A DNA stretch of 55,649 nucleotides from Bacillota bacterium (GTDB taxonomy: Bacteria > Bacillota > Clostridia > Peptostreptococcales > Anaerovoracaceae): positions 1-55,649 of the forward strand of contig JAAVYD010000060.1 of the NCBI GenBank assembly GCA_022790955.1, in the 5' to 3' direction. The position numbers and the translations under genes were made by a program. The notes beneath the pieces were generated by a model. It was not told the origin of the DNA, did not search any database, and saw nothing but the letters and a program-made list of their open reading frames with translations. This document shows positions 34,245 through 45,457 of this stretch, in pieces (position 1 is the stretch's first letter; each line of letters opens with the position of its first letter).

Positions 34245-35357
34245 ATGAAATTTAAAACGACACAATCCGAGCTTAATAAAGCACTAAATTTCGTTTCAAG
34301 AGCAGTGACAACAAAAAGTACTATGCCGATACTTAAAGGCATTTTAATAAAAGTAACAAATGAAGGAAAACTTACATTAACCGCATCAGATATGGATCTA
34401 AGTATAGAAAAAACCATAAACGTAGACGAAGCGGAAGAAGGTTCAATCGTTTTACCTGCAAAATTATTTTCAGACATAGTAAGAAAACTGCCGGATAAAA
34501 ATATTAATATATATTCAGGAGAATATAATAACGTTTCTATTGAAACTTCATCCAGCGAATTTAAGATAATAGGAATGATGGCTGACGAATTTCCTGAAAT
34601 AGGAACAGTTAGCGAAGATAAAAAAATCGCCTTTAAAAAGGAATTATTTAAAGAAATGATAAGAAAAACATCCTTTGCCGCAAGCATGGATGAATCAAAA
34701 GGAGTTATAGTAGGCGTTCTCATAGAAATGCGTGAAAATTCCATTAATATGGCAGCACTGGATGGTTTCAGAATGGCTGTCGCATCTGAAGAAACAGAAA
34801 ATAATGAAAATACAGATATTATAATTTCCGCAAGAATTTTAAATGAAATAAATAAAATCATATCTGAATCAGAAAATGAAGATGAAAATATAGAATTAAT
34901 ATTCGATGATAAAAAAGCTGTAATATTTGACGAAAACAGTAAGATTATACTTCGTATAATTGAAGGAAATTTCTTAAAATACAGAGATCTTCTTCCTCAG
35001 GAATTTAAAACAAAAGTACATATAGATAAAAATATGTTATTTGACAGTATAGAAAGAGCTTCGTTATTTGCTAAAGAAGGAAGAAATAATCTTGTTAAAT
35101 TTTCTGTAACGGATGATAATCTTCAGATAACTTCAAAATCAGAAGCTGGAAATGTAAATGAAAATATTCCAATAAAAAAAGAAGGAGAAGATATAGAGAT
35201 AGGTTTTAATTCAAAATATCTGCTGGATGGTCTTAAAGTAATGAGAGAAGACGATATTATTATGAATTTTAATACTAATGTGACTCCGTGTATATTTAAA
35301 CCTGTAGAAGGTGATAATTTTACATATCTGATACTTCCTGTAAGGATAATGGCGTAA
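34245..35357 (+). CDS. dnaN: DNA polymerase III beta subunit (sliding clamp)
   Basis: Processivity clamp of 370 residues, usual length, with three repeated clamp domains of about 120 residues. The start MKFKTTQSELNKALNFVSRAV and TTKSTMPILKGILI, the middle LDGFRMAVASEE and the C-terminal YLILPVRIMA are conserved family segments. GGAGAAAGC precedes the ATG. It follows the dnaA-dnaN unwinding region and is separated from recF by only 12 bases; the small S4-domain gene (yaaA) often found between them is absent. Confidence 0.97.
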   Translation: MKFKTTQSELNKALNFVSRAVTTKSTMPILKGILIKVTNEGKLTLTASDMDLSIEKTINVDEAEEGSIVLPAKLFSDIVRKLPDKNINIYSGEYNNVSIETSSSEFKIIGMMADEFPEIGTVSEDKKIAFKKELFKEMIRKTSFAASMDESKGVIVGVLIEMRENSINMAALDGFRMAVASEETENNENTDIIISARILNEINKIISESENEDENIELIFDDKKAVIFDENSKIILRIIEGNFLKYRDLLPQEFKTKVHIDKNMLFDSIERASLFAKEGRNNLVKFSVTDDNLQITSKSEAGNVNENIPIKKEGEDIEIGFNSKYLLDGLKVMREDDIIMNFNTNVTPCIFKPVEGDNFTYLILPVRIMA

Positions 35358-35369
35358 ATCGGTGGATTT

Positions 35370-36464
35370 ATGTATTTTAAAGAAATCGAACTGAATAATT
35401 TCAGAAATTATAATGATCAAAAAATACAATTTCATAACAAAGTAAATATTATAATAGGAGAAAACGCTCAGGGAAAAACAAATCTGATAGAAGGTCTTTA
35501 CATAATGTCATTGGGTAAATCTTTCAGGACATCCAGAGATAACGATCTTATAAAATTCGGCGCTGATTTTGCAAAAGTTAAGACAATTTCATATAAGGAT
35601 GGTCAGGATCTGACGGTTGAAATCGGTTTCATAAAAAATAAAAAGAGTATAAAGGTTGATGGTATTAAGAAAAAAAAGGTATCGGAGCTTATAGAAAATG
35701 TTTATGTTGTAGTATTTTCGCCGGATGATCTGAAAATCGTAAAGGATGAACCTGAAAAGCGCAGAAAATTTATGAACAGAGAGCTTTGTCAACTCAAACC
35801 TGTTTATTATGATAATCTTTCAAAATATAAAAAATCTCTTTTACAACGTAATTTTCTTTTGAAAGAAGAAAATCCGGATCAGACCATGCTCGATATATGG
35901 GACGCCGAGCTTTCCGATTACGGATCAGGAATTATCTTTGAAAGAAACAGATTTATAGAAAAATTAAAGATTATAAGCAGTAAGATACATTATGATTTAA
36001 CCGAAGGCAGGGAAAAACTCGATCTTGAATATGAATCCAGCATCCCTGTTAAAGATAATATAATAGATCAGAGAGAATATTTTTACAATATACTGCTGAA
36101 TGAGAGAAATCGGGATGTAGCGAAAAGAAATACCGGTAAAGGTCCTCACAGGGATGATATAAAAATAGAGATAGACGGGATAGATGTGAGAAATTACGGT
36201 TCTCAGGGGCAGCAGCGTTCTGCTGCTTTATCTTTAAAACTTGCAGAGCTTAAATTGATTTATGATGAAACGGGAGAAAAACCCGTTCTTTTGCTTGATG
36301 ATGTTTTATCTGAGCTTGATAAAATACGCCAGAGGCAGCTTATAACTTCATTTGATGATTCTCAGATATTTATAACGGCTACGGAGATTACAAAAGAACT
36401 TGGAAGCCAGATCCCCGATCACTATATATTTAAAGTTGAAAATGGTAATGTTATGAAGGTATAA
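35370..36464 (+). CDS. recF: DNA replication and repair protein RecF
   Basis: SMC-like ABC ATPase of 364 residues acting with RecO/RecR in single-strand-gap repair. Walker A is IIGENAQGKTNLIEGLY, the signature motif is GSQGQQRSAALSLKLAEL, and Walker B is PVLLLDDVLSELD. Start MYFKEIELNNFRNY is typical; GGTGG precedes the ATG closely. No fusion or truncation. It is in one operon with dnaN. Confidence 0.97.
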   Translation: MYFKEIELNNFRNYNDQKIQFHNKVNIIIGENAQGKTNLIEGLYIMSLGKSFRTSRDNDLIKFGADFAKVKTISYKDGQDLTVEIGFIKNKKSIKVDGIKKKKVSELIENVYVVVFSPDDLKIVKDEPEKRRKFMNRELCQLKPVYYDNLSKYKKSLLQRNFLLKEENPDQTMLDIWDAELSDYGSGIIFERNRFIEKLKIISSKIHYDLTEGREKLDLEYESSIPVKDNIIDQREYFYNILLNERNRDVAKRNTGKGPHRDDIKIEIDGIDVRNYGSQGQQRSAALSLKLAELKLIYDETGEKPVLLLDDVLSELDKIRQRQLITSFDDSQIFITATEITKELGSQIPDHYIFKVENGNVMKV

Positions 36465-36566
36465 ACGATGGTTTAATGTTCAAAAACAGGATTAAAATTC
36501 TGTAAATCTTATAAGTTTTAATTGCGGGAATCGTAAATTTAGGATATTATTTTGATGATTAAATAA

Positions 36567-38513
<1,947 letters not shown>

Positions 38514-38540
38514 GGGATATAAAAGTAAAAGGAGCTATAA

Positions 38541-41042
38541 ATGGATAATCTGATTGAAGATTCTAAAATTCTTCATAAAGAAATAAATGACATAATGAAG
38601 TCATCTTATATTGACTATTCCATGAGCGTAATAGTAGGAAGAGCTCTTCCTGATGTCAGGGACGGACTTAAACCCGTTCACCGCAGGATTTTGTACGATA
38701 TGATGGAGCTTGGAGTTACTCCCGATAAGCCTCACAGAAAATCCGCGCGTATAGTCGGCGACGTGCTCGGTAAGTATCATCCTCACGGCGACAGTTCGGT
38801 TTACGACGCTATGGTAAGGCTCGCTCAGGATTGGAATATAAGATATAAATTAGTGGATGGTCATGGAAATTTCGGTTCCGTTGACGGCGACGGCGCTGCC
38901 GCGATGCGTTACACAGAAGCAAGAATGACCAATTTTGCCCTGCAGATGTTGAGAGATATTAATAAAGATACCGTAGATTTTCAGCCGAATTTCGACGGCG
39001 ACGAAACGGAGCCAGTTGTACTTCCTGCAAGGTATCCAAATCTTTTGGTAAACGGTTCAAACGGAATAGCAGTAGGTATGGCAACATCTATACCTCCTCA
39101 TAATCTTACAGATGTGATAGATGCTACCATCAAAATGATAGACGATGAAAACTGCGATATAGAAGACCTTATAGAAATAGTTAAGGCTCCTGATTTTCCT
39201 ACGGGTGCGACTATTATAGGCAAAACTCCGGCTAAGGATGCTTATAGAACGGGGCAGGGAAAAGTTACAGTACGTTCAAAATATGAATTTGAAGAAACAT
39301 CCAAGGGAAAAATGCAGATCGTATTTACCGAGATTCCGTATCAGGTAAATAAAGCGCGACTTATCGAAAAGATTGCGGAATTGGTAAAGGATAAAAGGAT
39401 CGATCATATTGCAGATATAAGGGACGAGTCCGATAGAGATGGTATGCGTATAGTCGTGGAGCTTAAAAAAGACGCGAATCCGCAGATCACTCTTAACAGG
39501 TTGTTTAAGCACACTCAGCTTCAGGATAACTTCAGCATCATTATGATAGCTCTTGTGGATGGTCAGCCTAAGATTTTAAATCTTTATGAGATACTTGATC
39601 ATTATCTTCAGCATCAAAAAGAAGTAGTTACGAGAAGAACTAAGTTCGATCTGAAAAAAGCTGAAGAAAGGGCGCATATACTTGAAGGCTACCTGATCGC
39701 TCTCGATAATATAGACGAAGTTATAAAAGTTATAAGATCGAGCTATAATGACGCCAAGCAAAAATTGATGGATAGGTTCAGTCTGTCTGACGTTCAGGCT
39801 CAGGCTATACTCGATATGAGGCTTGCAAGGCTGCAGGGTCTTGAAAGGGAGAAGATAGAAAACGAGTATAACGAGCTTCAGGAAAAAATTGCATGGTATA
39901 ACAAAATTTTATCCGATATTAAAGTGCTTATGGGCGTTATCAGAGATGAACTTACCGAAATCAAAGAAAAATTCGGTGATGAAAGAAAGACGGAAGTTGT
40001 TGCTGATTCCGGTGAAATAAACGAAGAAGATCTTATACAGGAACACCAGGTAGCCGTTACTCTTACTCATTTGGGATATATTAAGCGCGTATCCATGGAT
40101 ACTTATAAAACCCAGAAACGCGGCGGAAAGGGAATAACAGGCATCACTACGAGAGAAAACGATTTTGTCAAAAATATGATAATAACGTCTACTCACGATT
40201 ACCTGTTGTTCTTTACTAATACAGGAAAGGCTCACAGGCTTAAGGCTTACGAAATACCGGAAGCGCAGCGCACCGCAAAGGGCACGCCTGCCGTTAATTT
40301 CCTGAATCTTATGCAGCGGGAGAGGATAGCTACTGTTATGCCTGTTAAGGAATTCAGCAGCGATAAGTACCTGATCGCCGTTACAAAGAACGGAACCATC
40401 AAAAAAACGGATCTTTCTCAATTTGATACGAACAGAAAAACAGGGCTTCTCGCTATCAAGCTAAAAGATGACGATGAGCTTATAGGTATAAAGCAGACAT
40501 CGGGAACGAGCAATGTAATTATAGTTACAAAGCACGGAAAGAGCATATGTTTCAGTGAGGAGGATGTGCGTCCTATGGGAAGGATAGCCGCCGGTGTGAA
40601 AGCTATACAGCTTGAAGACGACGATGAAGTAGTGGCTATGGAACTTGCCGAAAAGGATGAAGAACTGCTGGTAGTAACTGGTCACGGTTACGGCAAGAGA
40701 ACAGCGGTTTCCGAATATAAGACTCAAAAGCGCGGCGGAAAAGGTCTTTTGACTTACGATAAAGCTAAGTTTAAAAAGACTGGCGAACTTATAGGCGCTA
40801 TGGTAGTAAATGAAAACGACGAGGTAATGCTTATAAATTCAGATGGAATTATTATCAGAATAAAAGCAAGCGATGTTTCCCGTCTTGGCAGAGCTACTCA
40901 GGGCGTAAGAATTATGAAGGTAGACGAGGACGTTAATATTATAGCTATGGCAAAAGTTATAAATGAAGATGGATCAGAAGAAGCGGAGCAGGATGAAAAT
41001 ACCACGCCTGAAAGCAATAAACAAACTACTCTGGACGTTTAA
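38541..41042 (+). CDS. gyrA: DNA gyrase subunit A
   Basis: DNA-cleaving subunit, 833 residues. YIDYSMSVIVGRALPDVRDGLKPVHRRILY opens the breakage domain; the quinolone-resistance region reads HPHGDSSVYDAMVRLAQDW with Ser and Tyr-Asp as in susceptible enzymes; the catalytic Tyr is in AAAMRYTEARM. The C-terminal pinwheel carries the GyrA box QKRGGKG twice (around residues 533 and 731), the first copy being followed by ITG. AAAAGGAGC precedes the ATG. The 254 bases after the stop hold no gene. Confidence 0.98.
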   Translation: MDNLIEDSKILHKEINDIMKSSYIDYSMSVIVGRALPDVRDGLKPVHRRILYDMMELGVTPDKPHRKSARIVGDVLGKYHPHGDSSVYDAMVRLAQDWNIRYKLVDGHGNFGSVDGDGAAAMRYTEARMTNFALQMLRDINKDTVDFQPNFDGDETEPVVLPARYPNLLVNGSNGIAVGMATSIPPHNLTDVIDATIKMIDDENCDIEDLIEIVKAPDFPTGATIIGKTPAKDAYRTGQGKVTVRSKYEFEETSKGKMQIVFTEIPYQVNKARLIEKIAELVKDKRIDHIADIRDESDRDGMRIVVELKKDANPQITLNRLFKHTQLQDNFSIIMIALVDGQPKILNLYEILDHYLQHQKEVVTRRTKFDLKKAEERAHILEGYLIALDNIDEVIKVIRSSYNDAKQKLMDRFSLSDVQAQAILDMRLARLQGLEREKIENEYNELQEKIAWYNKILSDIKVLMGVIRDELTEIKEKFGDERKTEVVADSGEINEEDLIQEHQVAVTLTHLGYIKRVSMDTYKTQKRGGKGITGITTRENDFVKNMIITSTHDYLLFFTNTGKAHRLKAYEIPEAQRTAKGTPAVNFLNLMQRERIATVMPVKEFSSDKYLIAVTKNGTIKKTDLSQFDTNRKTGLLAIKLKDDDELIGIKQTSGTSNVIIVTKHGKSICFSEEDVRPMGRIAAGVKAIQLEDDDEVVAMELAEKDEELLVVTGHGYGKRTAVSEYKTQKRGGKGLLTYDKAKFKKTGELIGAMVVNENDEVMLINSDGIIIRIKASDVSRLGRATQGVRIMKVDEDVNIIAMAKVINEDGSEEAEQDENTTPESNKQTTLDV

Positions 41043-41296
41043 TATATGTGCAGCAGGGTATAAAAAAATTGATATCGAGAATCAATAAATATATTATCTG
41101 GTGATTTAGAGTTTAAATCATATATTATCATATAATTTTATTAAAATATTCTGCTGATAAGAGATGAGCAAAATTAAGAATTTTAAAATTTAATATACAA
41201 TATATTGTAATAATTTGTTTTAAAAAGTATACAGCATTCTTTTTTCGCAAAACATGGTTTTGCACATCCCTGCTGATAGAAAAGGAGTGACGGAAA

Positions 41297-41722
41297 ATGG
41301 CAGATCTTATAAGATTTTCAGTGCCAGGAAAGCCGGAGTATGTTGGAGTTGTAAGGTTAGCGATTTCTTCCGCTGCAAGCGCCGCCGGTTTTGATGTTGA
41401 AGATATAGAGGATATCAAGATCGCTGTATCAGAAGTATGTACAAATATATTTTGCTGCAGCGATCACGGAATTGTAACGTATAAGGTATCTTGCGAAGTA
41501 GGAGAAAATGGTATTACTATTTCTATTGACGATATGAGCGATGACGACGATCATGAGATAAATAATCTTCATGAGTGTCAGAATCTTCCTGTAAAGAATT
41601 TAATTGATGATTTATTCGATCCGTCTATGAGTATCCTTATGCTCAGGGTACTCATGGATGAGGTAAGTATTTTCGCAGGCTGCAACGAGAATATGCTTAT
41701 ACGGATGATAAAACATTTGTAA
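41297..41722 (+). CDS. RsbW/SpoIIAB-like anti-sigma ATP-binding protein, degenerate glycine boxes
   Basis: HATPase_c-fold protein of 141 residues placed directly before a SigB/F-type sigma gene, hence its probable anti-sigma factor. The N box is recognisable (DIKIAVSEVCTNIF). The G1 box, normally DxGxG, reads ISIDDMSDDDDHE without glycines, and the G2 region reads MSILMLRVLMDEV where related proteins have GxGL before the conserved LMDEV. ATP binding or kinase activity may therefore be altered. No RsbV-type anti-anti-sigma gene adjoins. GGAGTGACGG precedes the ATG. Confidence 0.8.
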   Translation: MADLIRFSVPGKPEYVGVVRLAISSAASAAGFDVEDIEDIKIAVSEVCTNIFCCSDHGIVTYKVSCEVGENGITISIDDMSDDDDHEINNLHECQNLPVKNLIDDLFDPSMSILMLRVLMDEVSIFAGCNENMLIRMIKHL

Positions 41723-41808
41723 TGCAAGTATTTTAAATCAGCGTTGGTGAAAATCCAAATCAGTCGTGTTATTTGACCTCACGGATTACATCTTAAAGAG
41801 GATTGATT

Positions 41809-42555
41809 ATGAATAATTCTGCCGAAGACGACAAGGATCTATTTGTTAAATATAAGCAGTCTAAAAGTATTGAAGATCGAAACAGAATAGTAGAAAAATA
41901 CCTATATATTGTAAATATACTTGTAAAGCGATATTTGAATAAGGGCGTAGAATACGACGATTTATATCAGGTTGGTTCTATGGCTCTTGTTCTTGCCGCG
42001 GAAAGGTACGATCCGGATAAAGGAGTTGATTTTCCAGCTTTTGCAACGCCTACAATACTCGGCGAGATAAAGAGATATTTCAGGGATAAAGGTTGGGGAA
42101 TGAAAGTTCCAAGAAAATTAAAGGATCTTTCTATAAAAATTCCTAAAGTTCAGCAGGAGCTTGAAAACGAATTTCAAAGGACGCCTAAGATATCAGAAAT
42201 AGCGGAAAGGCTTGAGGTTTCAGAGGATCTTATATTGGAAGCTCTTGAGTCAGGTCGGGCATACAGTCCATACTCTCTGCAGCAGACTATAGAAGAAAGC
42301 GAGAGCGACGGCGGAGCTTTTATAGAGCGGTATACGGGCGAGAAGGATTCAAATTTTGAAACGTTTGAAAACGCTGATTTTCTTGAAAGAATTATGAAAA
42401 CTTTTTCACCGGAGGAAAAAAAGTTCTGCAGTATGAGATTTGTAGAAGGAAAGACTCAGCAGCAGATAGCGCAGGAACTTAAAGTATCGCAAATGACTGT
42501 TTCTCGTATAGAGAAAAAGATAAAAATGAAATTTAAAGAGGAGTACTTAAAATGA
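41809..42555 (+). CDS. SigB/SigF/SigG-family RNA polymerase sigma factor
   Basis: Sigma-70 family factor of 248 residues with regions 2, 3 and 4. Region 2 contains VKRYLNKGVEYDDLYQVGSMAL and FPAFATPTILGEIKRYFRDKGW, diagnostic for the stress/forespore SigB-F-G group. Region 4 ends TQQQIAQELKVSQMTVSRIEKKI. AGAGGA precedes the ATG at 41809; the TTG two codons earlier is inside the leader. Its stop overlaps the trpS start (ATGA). The regulon cannot be read from the window; stress response or sporulation are both possible. Confidence 0.9.
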   Translation: MNNSAEDDKDLFVKYKQSKSIEDRNRIVEKYLYIVNILVKRYLNKGVEYDDLYQVGSMALVLAAERYDPDKGVDFPAFATPTILGEIKRYFRDKGWGMKVPRKLKDLSIKIPKVQQELENEFQRTPKISEIAERLEVSEDLILEALESGRAYSPYSLQQTIEESESDGGAFIERYTGEKDSNFETFENADFLERIMKTFSPEEKKFCSMRFVEGKTQQQIAQELKVSQMTVSRIEKKIKMKFKEEYLK

Positions 42556-43538
42556 ACAGAGTTTTTTCCGGTATTCAGCCGACAGGAAATATTCACATAG
42601 GCAATTATCTGGGAGCGTTAAAGCAATTCGCAGAGCTTCAGAACGATAACGAATGTATTTACTGCATAGTAGACATGCATGCAATTACCGTGCCGAAGGA
42701 TCCGAAGGAGCTTAACGAAAGTATTTTAAACGTTGCCGCTTTATATATAGCATGCGGTATAGATCCTGATAAATCCATAGTATTCGTTCAGTCGGATGTT
42801 CCGGGACATGCGGAGCTGGGCTGGATTCTGACGTGCAGTTCTTATACCGGAGAGCTTTCAAGAATGACTCAGTTTAAACAAAAGAGTAAAGAAAAGGAAT
42901 CGGCGCCTACGGGACTTTTTACATATCCTGTACTTATGGCTGCCGATATATTGCTTTACGATACGAGTATAGTTCCCGTTGGCGATGATCAAAAGCAGCA
43001 TATAGAGCTGACGAGGGATCTGGCTGTCAGGGTGAACGGAAAGTACGGAGAGAATACGTTTGTCGTTCCGGAAGGCAGATACATGAAAAGCGGCGCGCGG
43101 GTAATGAGTCTTGACGATCCTACGAATAAAATGAGCAAAAGCGCAGAAAATGAATACAGCAGAATATCCCTTTTAGACAGTCCTGCAAAGATAAAGAAGT
43201 CTGTAATGAGAGCGACTACTGATTCCGATGGAATTATTAAATTTGACGTTGAGAATAAACCTGGAATCAGCAATCTTTTGTCAATTTACAGCGCTTTTAC
43301 GGGAAAAACAGTAGAATCTCTCGAAAAGGATTATGCTGGAAGCGGATATGGAGATTTCAAAAAAGATCTGGTGGAAGTAGTAAATTCATCGGTTAAACCT
43401 ATTCAGGATAAATATAACGATATTCGTGAATCGGACGAGCTGAAAAAAATACTTAAAGAAGGCGCGGAAAAGGCTAATGCAATAGCAGAAAAGACTATAA
43501 AGCGCGTAAAAGAGAATTTTGGATTGGGTATAAGATAG
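42552..43538 (+). CDS. trpS: Tryptophan-tRNA ligase
   Basis: Class I aminoacyl-tRNA synthetase of 328 residues, usual length. The HIGH signature appears as TGNIHIGNYLGALKQF and KMSKS as TNKMSKSAENEYS; the Trp-specific GVQP-like start reads FSGIQPTG. The ATG overlaps the sigma-factor stop codon, so expression is tied to it, an unusual partner for a housekeeping synthetase. No T-box leader is present before it. Confidence 0.96.
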   Translation: MNRVFSGIQPTGNIHIGNYLGALKQFAELQNDNECIYCIVDMHAITVPKDPKELNESILNVAALYIACGIDPDKSIVFVQSDVPGHAELGWILTCSSYTGELSRMTQFKQKSKEKESAPTGLFTYPVLMAADILLYDTSIVPVGDDQKQHIELTRDLAVRVNGKYGENTFVVPEGRYMKSGARVMSLDDPTNKMSKSAENEYSRISLLDSPAKIKKSVMRATTDSDGIIKFDVENKPGISNLLSIYSAFTGKTVESLEKDYAGSGYGDFKKDLVEVVNSSVKPIQDKYNDIRESDELKKILKEGAEKANAIAEKTIKRVKENFGLGIR

Positions 43539-43542
43539 TATC

Positions 43543-44565
43543 ATGAAAAATATAAGACTCGGTAAAACCGAGATAATTACAAATAAAAACGGCTTCGGGG
43601 CTTTGCCTATACAAAGAATTTCGGATGATGAAGCAGTTTATCTTCTTCATAAGGCTTACGACAGCGGAATCACTTTTTTTGATACCGCCCGTTTTTATAC
43701 GGACAGCGAACATAAAATCGGTCTTGCGTTCAGCGATATGAGAGATAAGGTATTTATTGCTTCAAAGACGATGTGCAGTACGTCTGAGCAATTTTGGGAT
43801 AATCTGGAAACTTCGTTAAAAGAATTAAATACGGATTATATAGATTTATATCAGTTTCATAATCCCGCGGTCTGTCATAAGCCGGGAGATGAGTCCGGTC
43901 TTTACGAGTGCATGCTTGAAGCGAAAAAACAAGGAAAAATAAGGCATATAGGTATTACAAATCATAGACTGAAAGTTGCAGACGAGGCGATGGATTCAGG
44001 TCTTTATGAAACGCTTCAGTTTCCGTTCTGCTATCTTTCTACTGATGATGATATAAGGTTAGTGGAAAAGTGCTTGGCTGCCGATATGGGATTTATAGCA
44101 ATGAAAGCGATGTCCGGCGGGCTTATCAATAATTCACGCGCGGCTTATGCTTTCCTGAGCGAATACGATAACATTCTTCCAATCTGGGGAGTTCAGCGCG
44201 AAAGCGAGCTCGATGAATTTATATCATATATAAAGAATCCTCCTGTTTTAGATGATGAAACAAAGAAAATAATAGATAAGGACAGACAAGAGCTTATAGG
44301 AGAATTTTGCCGCGGTTGCGGTTACTGCATGCCTTGCCCGGTGGGAATAGAGATAAATAACTGCGCGAGGATGTCGTTAATGATAAGGCGCGCGCCGGAG
44401 GAATCTCAGCTTACAGAAGAAATGCAGACAAAAATGATGCTGATAGAGGAATGTCTGGAATGCGGACAGTGCAAGTCAAGATGCCCGTATTCGATAGATA
44501 CTCCGGCTCTTTTGAAAAATAATCTGGCTGATTATAAAAAAATCTTGATTGAAAAGGGAATTTAA
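43543..44565 (+). CDS. Aldo-keto reductase with C-terminal 4Fe-4S domain (second copy)
   Basis: Same fold plan as the protein at 11634 but 340 residues and clearly diverged. Barrel motifs: TFFDTARFYTDSE, FIASKTM, YIDLYQFHNP. Tail: FCRGCGYCMPCPVGIEI and CLECGQCKSRCPYSIDTP. Substrate unknown. The ATG follows the trpS stop by four bases without a clear ribosome binding site, so translation is probably coupled to trpS. Confidence 0.9.
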   Translation: MKNIRLGKTEIITNKNGFGALPIQRISDDEAVYLLHKAYDSGITFFDTARFYTDSEHKIGLAFSDMRDKVFIASKTMCSTSEQFWDNLETSLKELNTDYIDLYQFHNPAVCHKPGDESGLYECMLEAKKQGKIRHIGITNHRLKVADEAMDSGLYETLQFPFCYLSTDDDIRLVEKCLAADMGFIAMKAMSGGLINNSRAAYAFLSEYDNILPIWGVQRESELDEFISYIKNPPVLDDETKKIIDKDRQELIGEFCRGCGYCMPCPVGIEINNCARMSLMIRRAPEESQLTEEMQTKMMLIEECLECGQCKSRCPYSIDTPALLKNNLADYKKILIEKGI

Positions 44566-44642
44566 TTGCAGGGATTAAATAGGATTAATATTATTAATTA
44601 TAGCTCCAAAATATAATTTTTTAAAATAAGAGGGTTATTTTA

Positions 44643-44951
44643 ATGAAAGCAAAATCAGTAGAGTTATATGAGGAAATATAGCCTGATGTAAAGGAACAGG
44701 CAGAGAATATTTTGTCTGCTTTGGGTATCTCGGCGTCTAATGCGATTAATATGTTTTATAAGCAGATAATTTTTTATAATGGTATTCCTTTTGATGTATC
44801 GCTTCCTACAGAAAAATTATTATCAATAGGAAATTTGAGTAAAAAAGAGTTAGATGCAGAACTGGATAAAGGTTATCAGGATATGATCGATAAGCGCGTA
44901 AAACCTGCAGAGCAAACATTTAATGATATACGCAGAGATTATAATTTATGA
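44643..44951 (+). pseudogene. RelB/DinJ-family antitoxin gene with in-frame amber codon
   Basis: AAGAGGG precedes an ATG at 44643. The frame reads MKAKSVELYEEI, then TAG at 44679-44681, then PDVKEQAENILSALGISASNAINMFYKQI and on to KRVKPAEQTFNDIRRDYNL. The part after the stop is the classic RelB/DinJ body (PxVKxxAExIxxxLGIxxSxAINxFxxQI). An internal TTG at 44712 could restart a shorter protein of 79 residues without the DNA-binding strand. The stop overlaps the toxin start by ATGA. Confidence 0.8.
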
Positions 44952-45267
44952 TATACAGTGATGATCTCAAAAGAAAGTGAAAATTATCTAAGGAGAATTT
45001 ACGAATATATTGCTTTTGAATTACAAGTCGCCTGATGCTGCATCCGGTCAGTTAGATCGTTTAGAAAAGGCAATATTATCTCTTTGTGAAATGCTATATA
45101 GATTTAGCGAATATTATGAAAATAAACGGAATAACCGAAAATTACGTATTGCGTCAGTAGATAATTATTGCGTATTTTATAATATTGATAGGGATACAGG
45201 TGTAGTTACAATAGTAAGGGTGATTTACGGAGTAAAAGATTTAACTGCAGTATTAGATAAAAATTAG
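44948..45267 (+). pseudogene. RelE/ParE-type toxin gene with two frameshifts
   Basis: From the ATG at 44948 the frame fails after ten codons. Frame two gives VMISKESENYLRRIYEYIAFELQ, and after a second shift near 45021 frame three gives SPDAASGQLDRLEKAILSL and SVDNYCVFYNIDRDTGVVTIVRVIYGVKD, to a TAG at 45265. Joined, this is a full RelE-superfamily toxin of about 105 residues. A single base missing near 44957 and one extra G near 45022 explain both breaks. The toxin should be inactive. Confidence 0.8.
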
Positions 45268-45273
45268 AATAAT

Positions 45274-45312
45274 AACGATCTTTAGTGATTTTAAATCTAA
45301 GGATCGTTTTTT
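45274..45312 (+). terminator. Terminator after the toxin-antitoxin remnant
   Basis: AACGATCTTTAG (45274-45285) pairs with 45297-45308 with one G-T pair, followed by TTTTTTC. Strong intrinsic terminator. Confidence 0.9.
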
Positions 45313-45384
45313 CTTTTGGAATATATTAAATCATCTTTTGATATAAACATTTATAGGTTATGAAGTATTAATATAATCCACTTC

Positions 45385-45417
45385 TTGACACAAGGTGTAT
45401 AATGTATATTGTATAAA
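45385..45417 (+). promoter_or_regulatory. Probable promoter of the DMT exporter
   Basis: A perfect -35 TTGACA (45385-45390) sits within ACACAAGGTGT, a small inverted repeat. Candidate -10 elements are TATATT (14-base spacer) or TATAAA (21-base spacer); both spacings are unusual, the longer one recalling MerR-activated promoters. Confidence 0.4.
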
Positions 45418-45457
45418 AATGTTATGCAGTATAAGTTGTATCAGGAGGCGTATTGTT

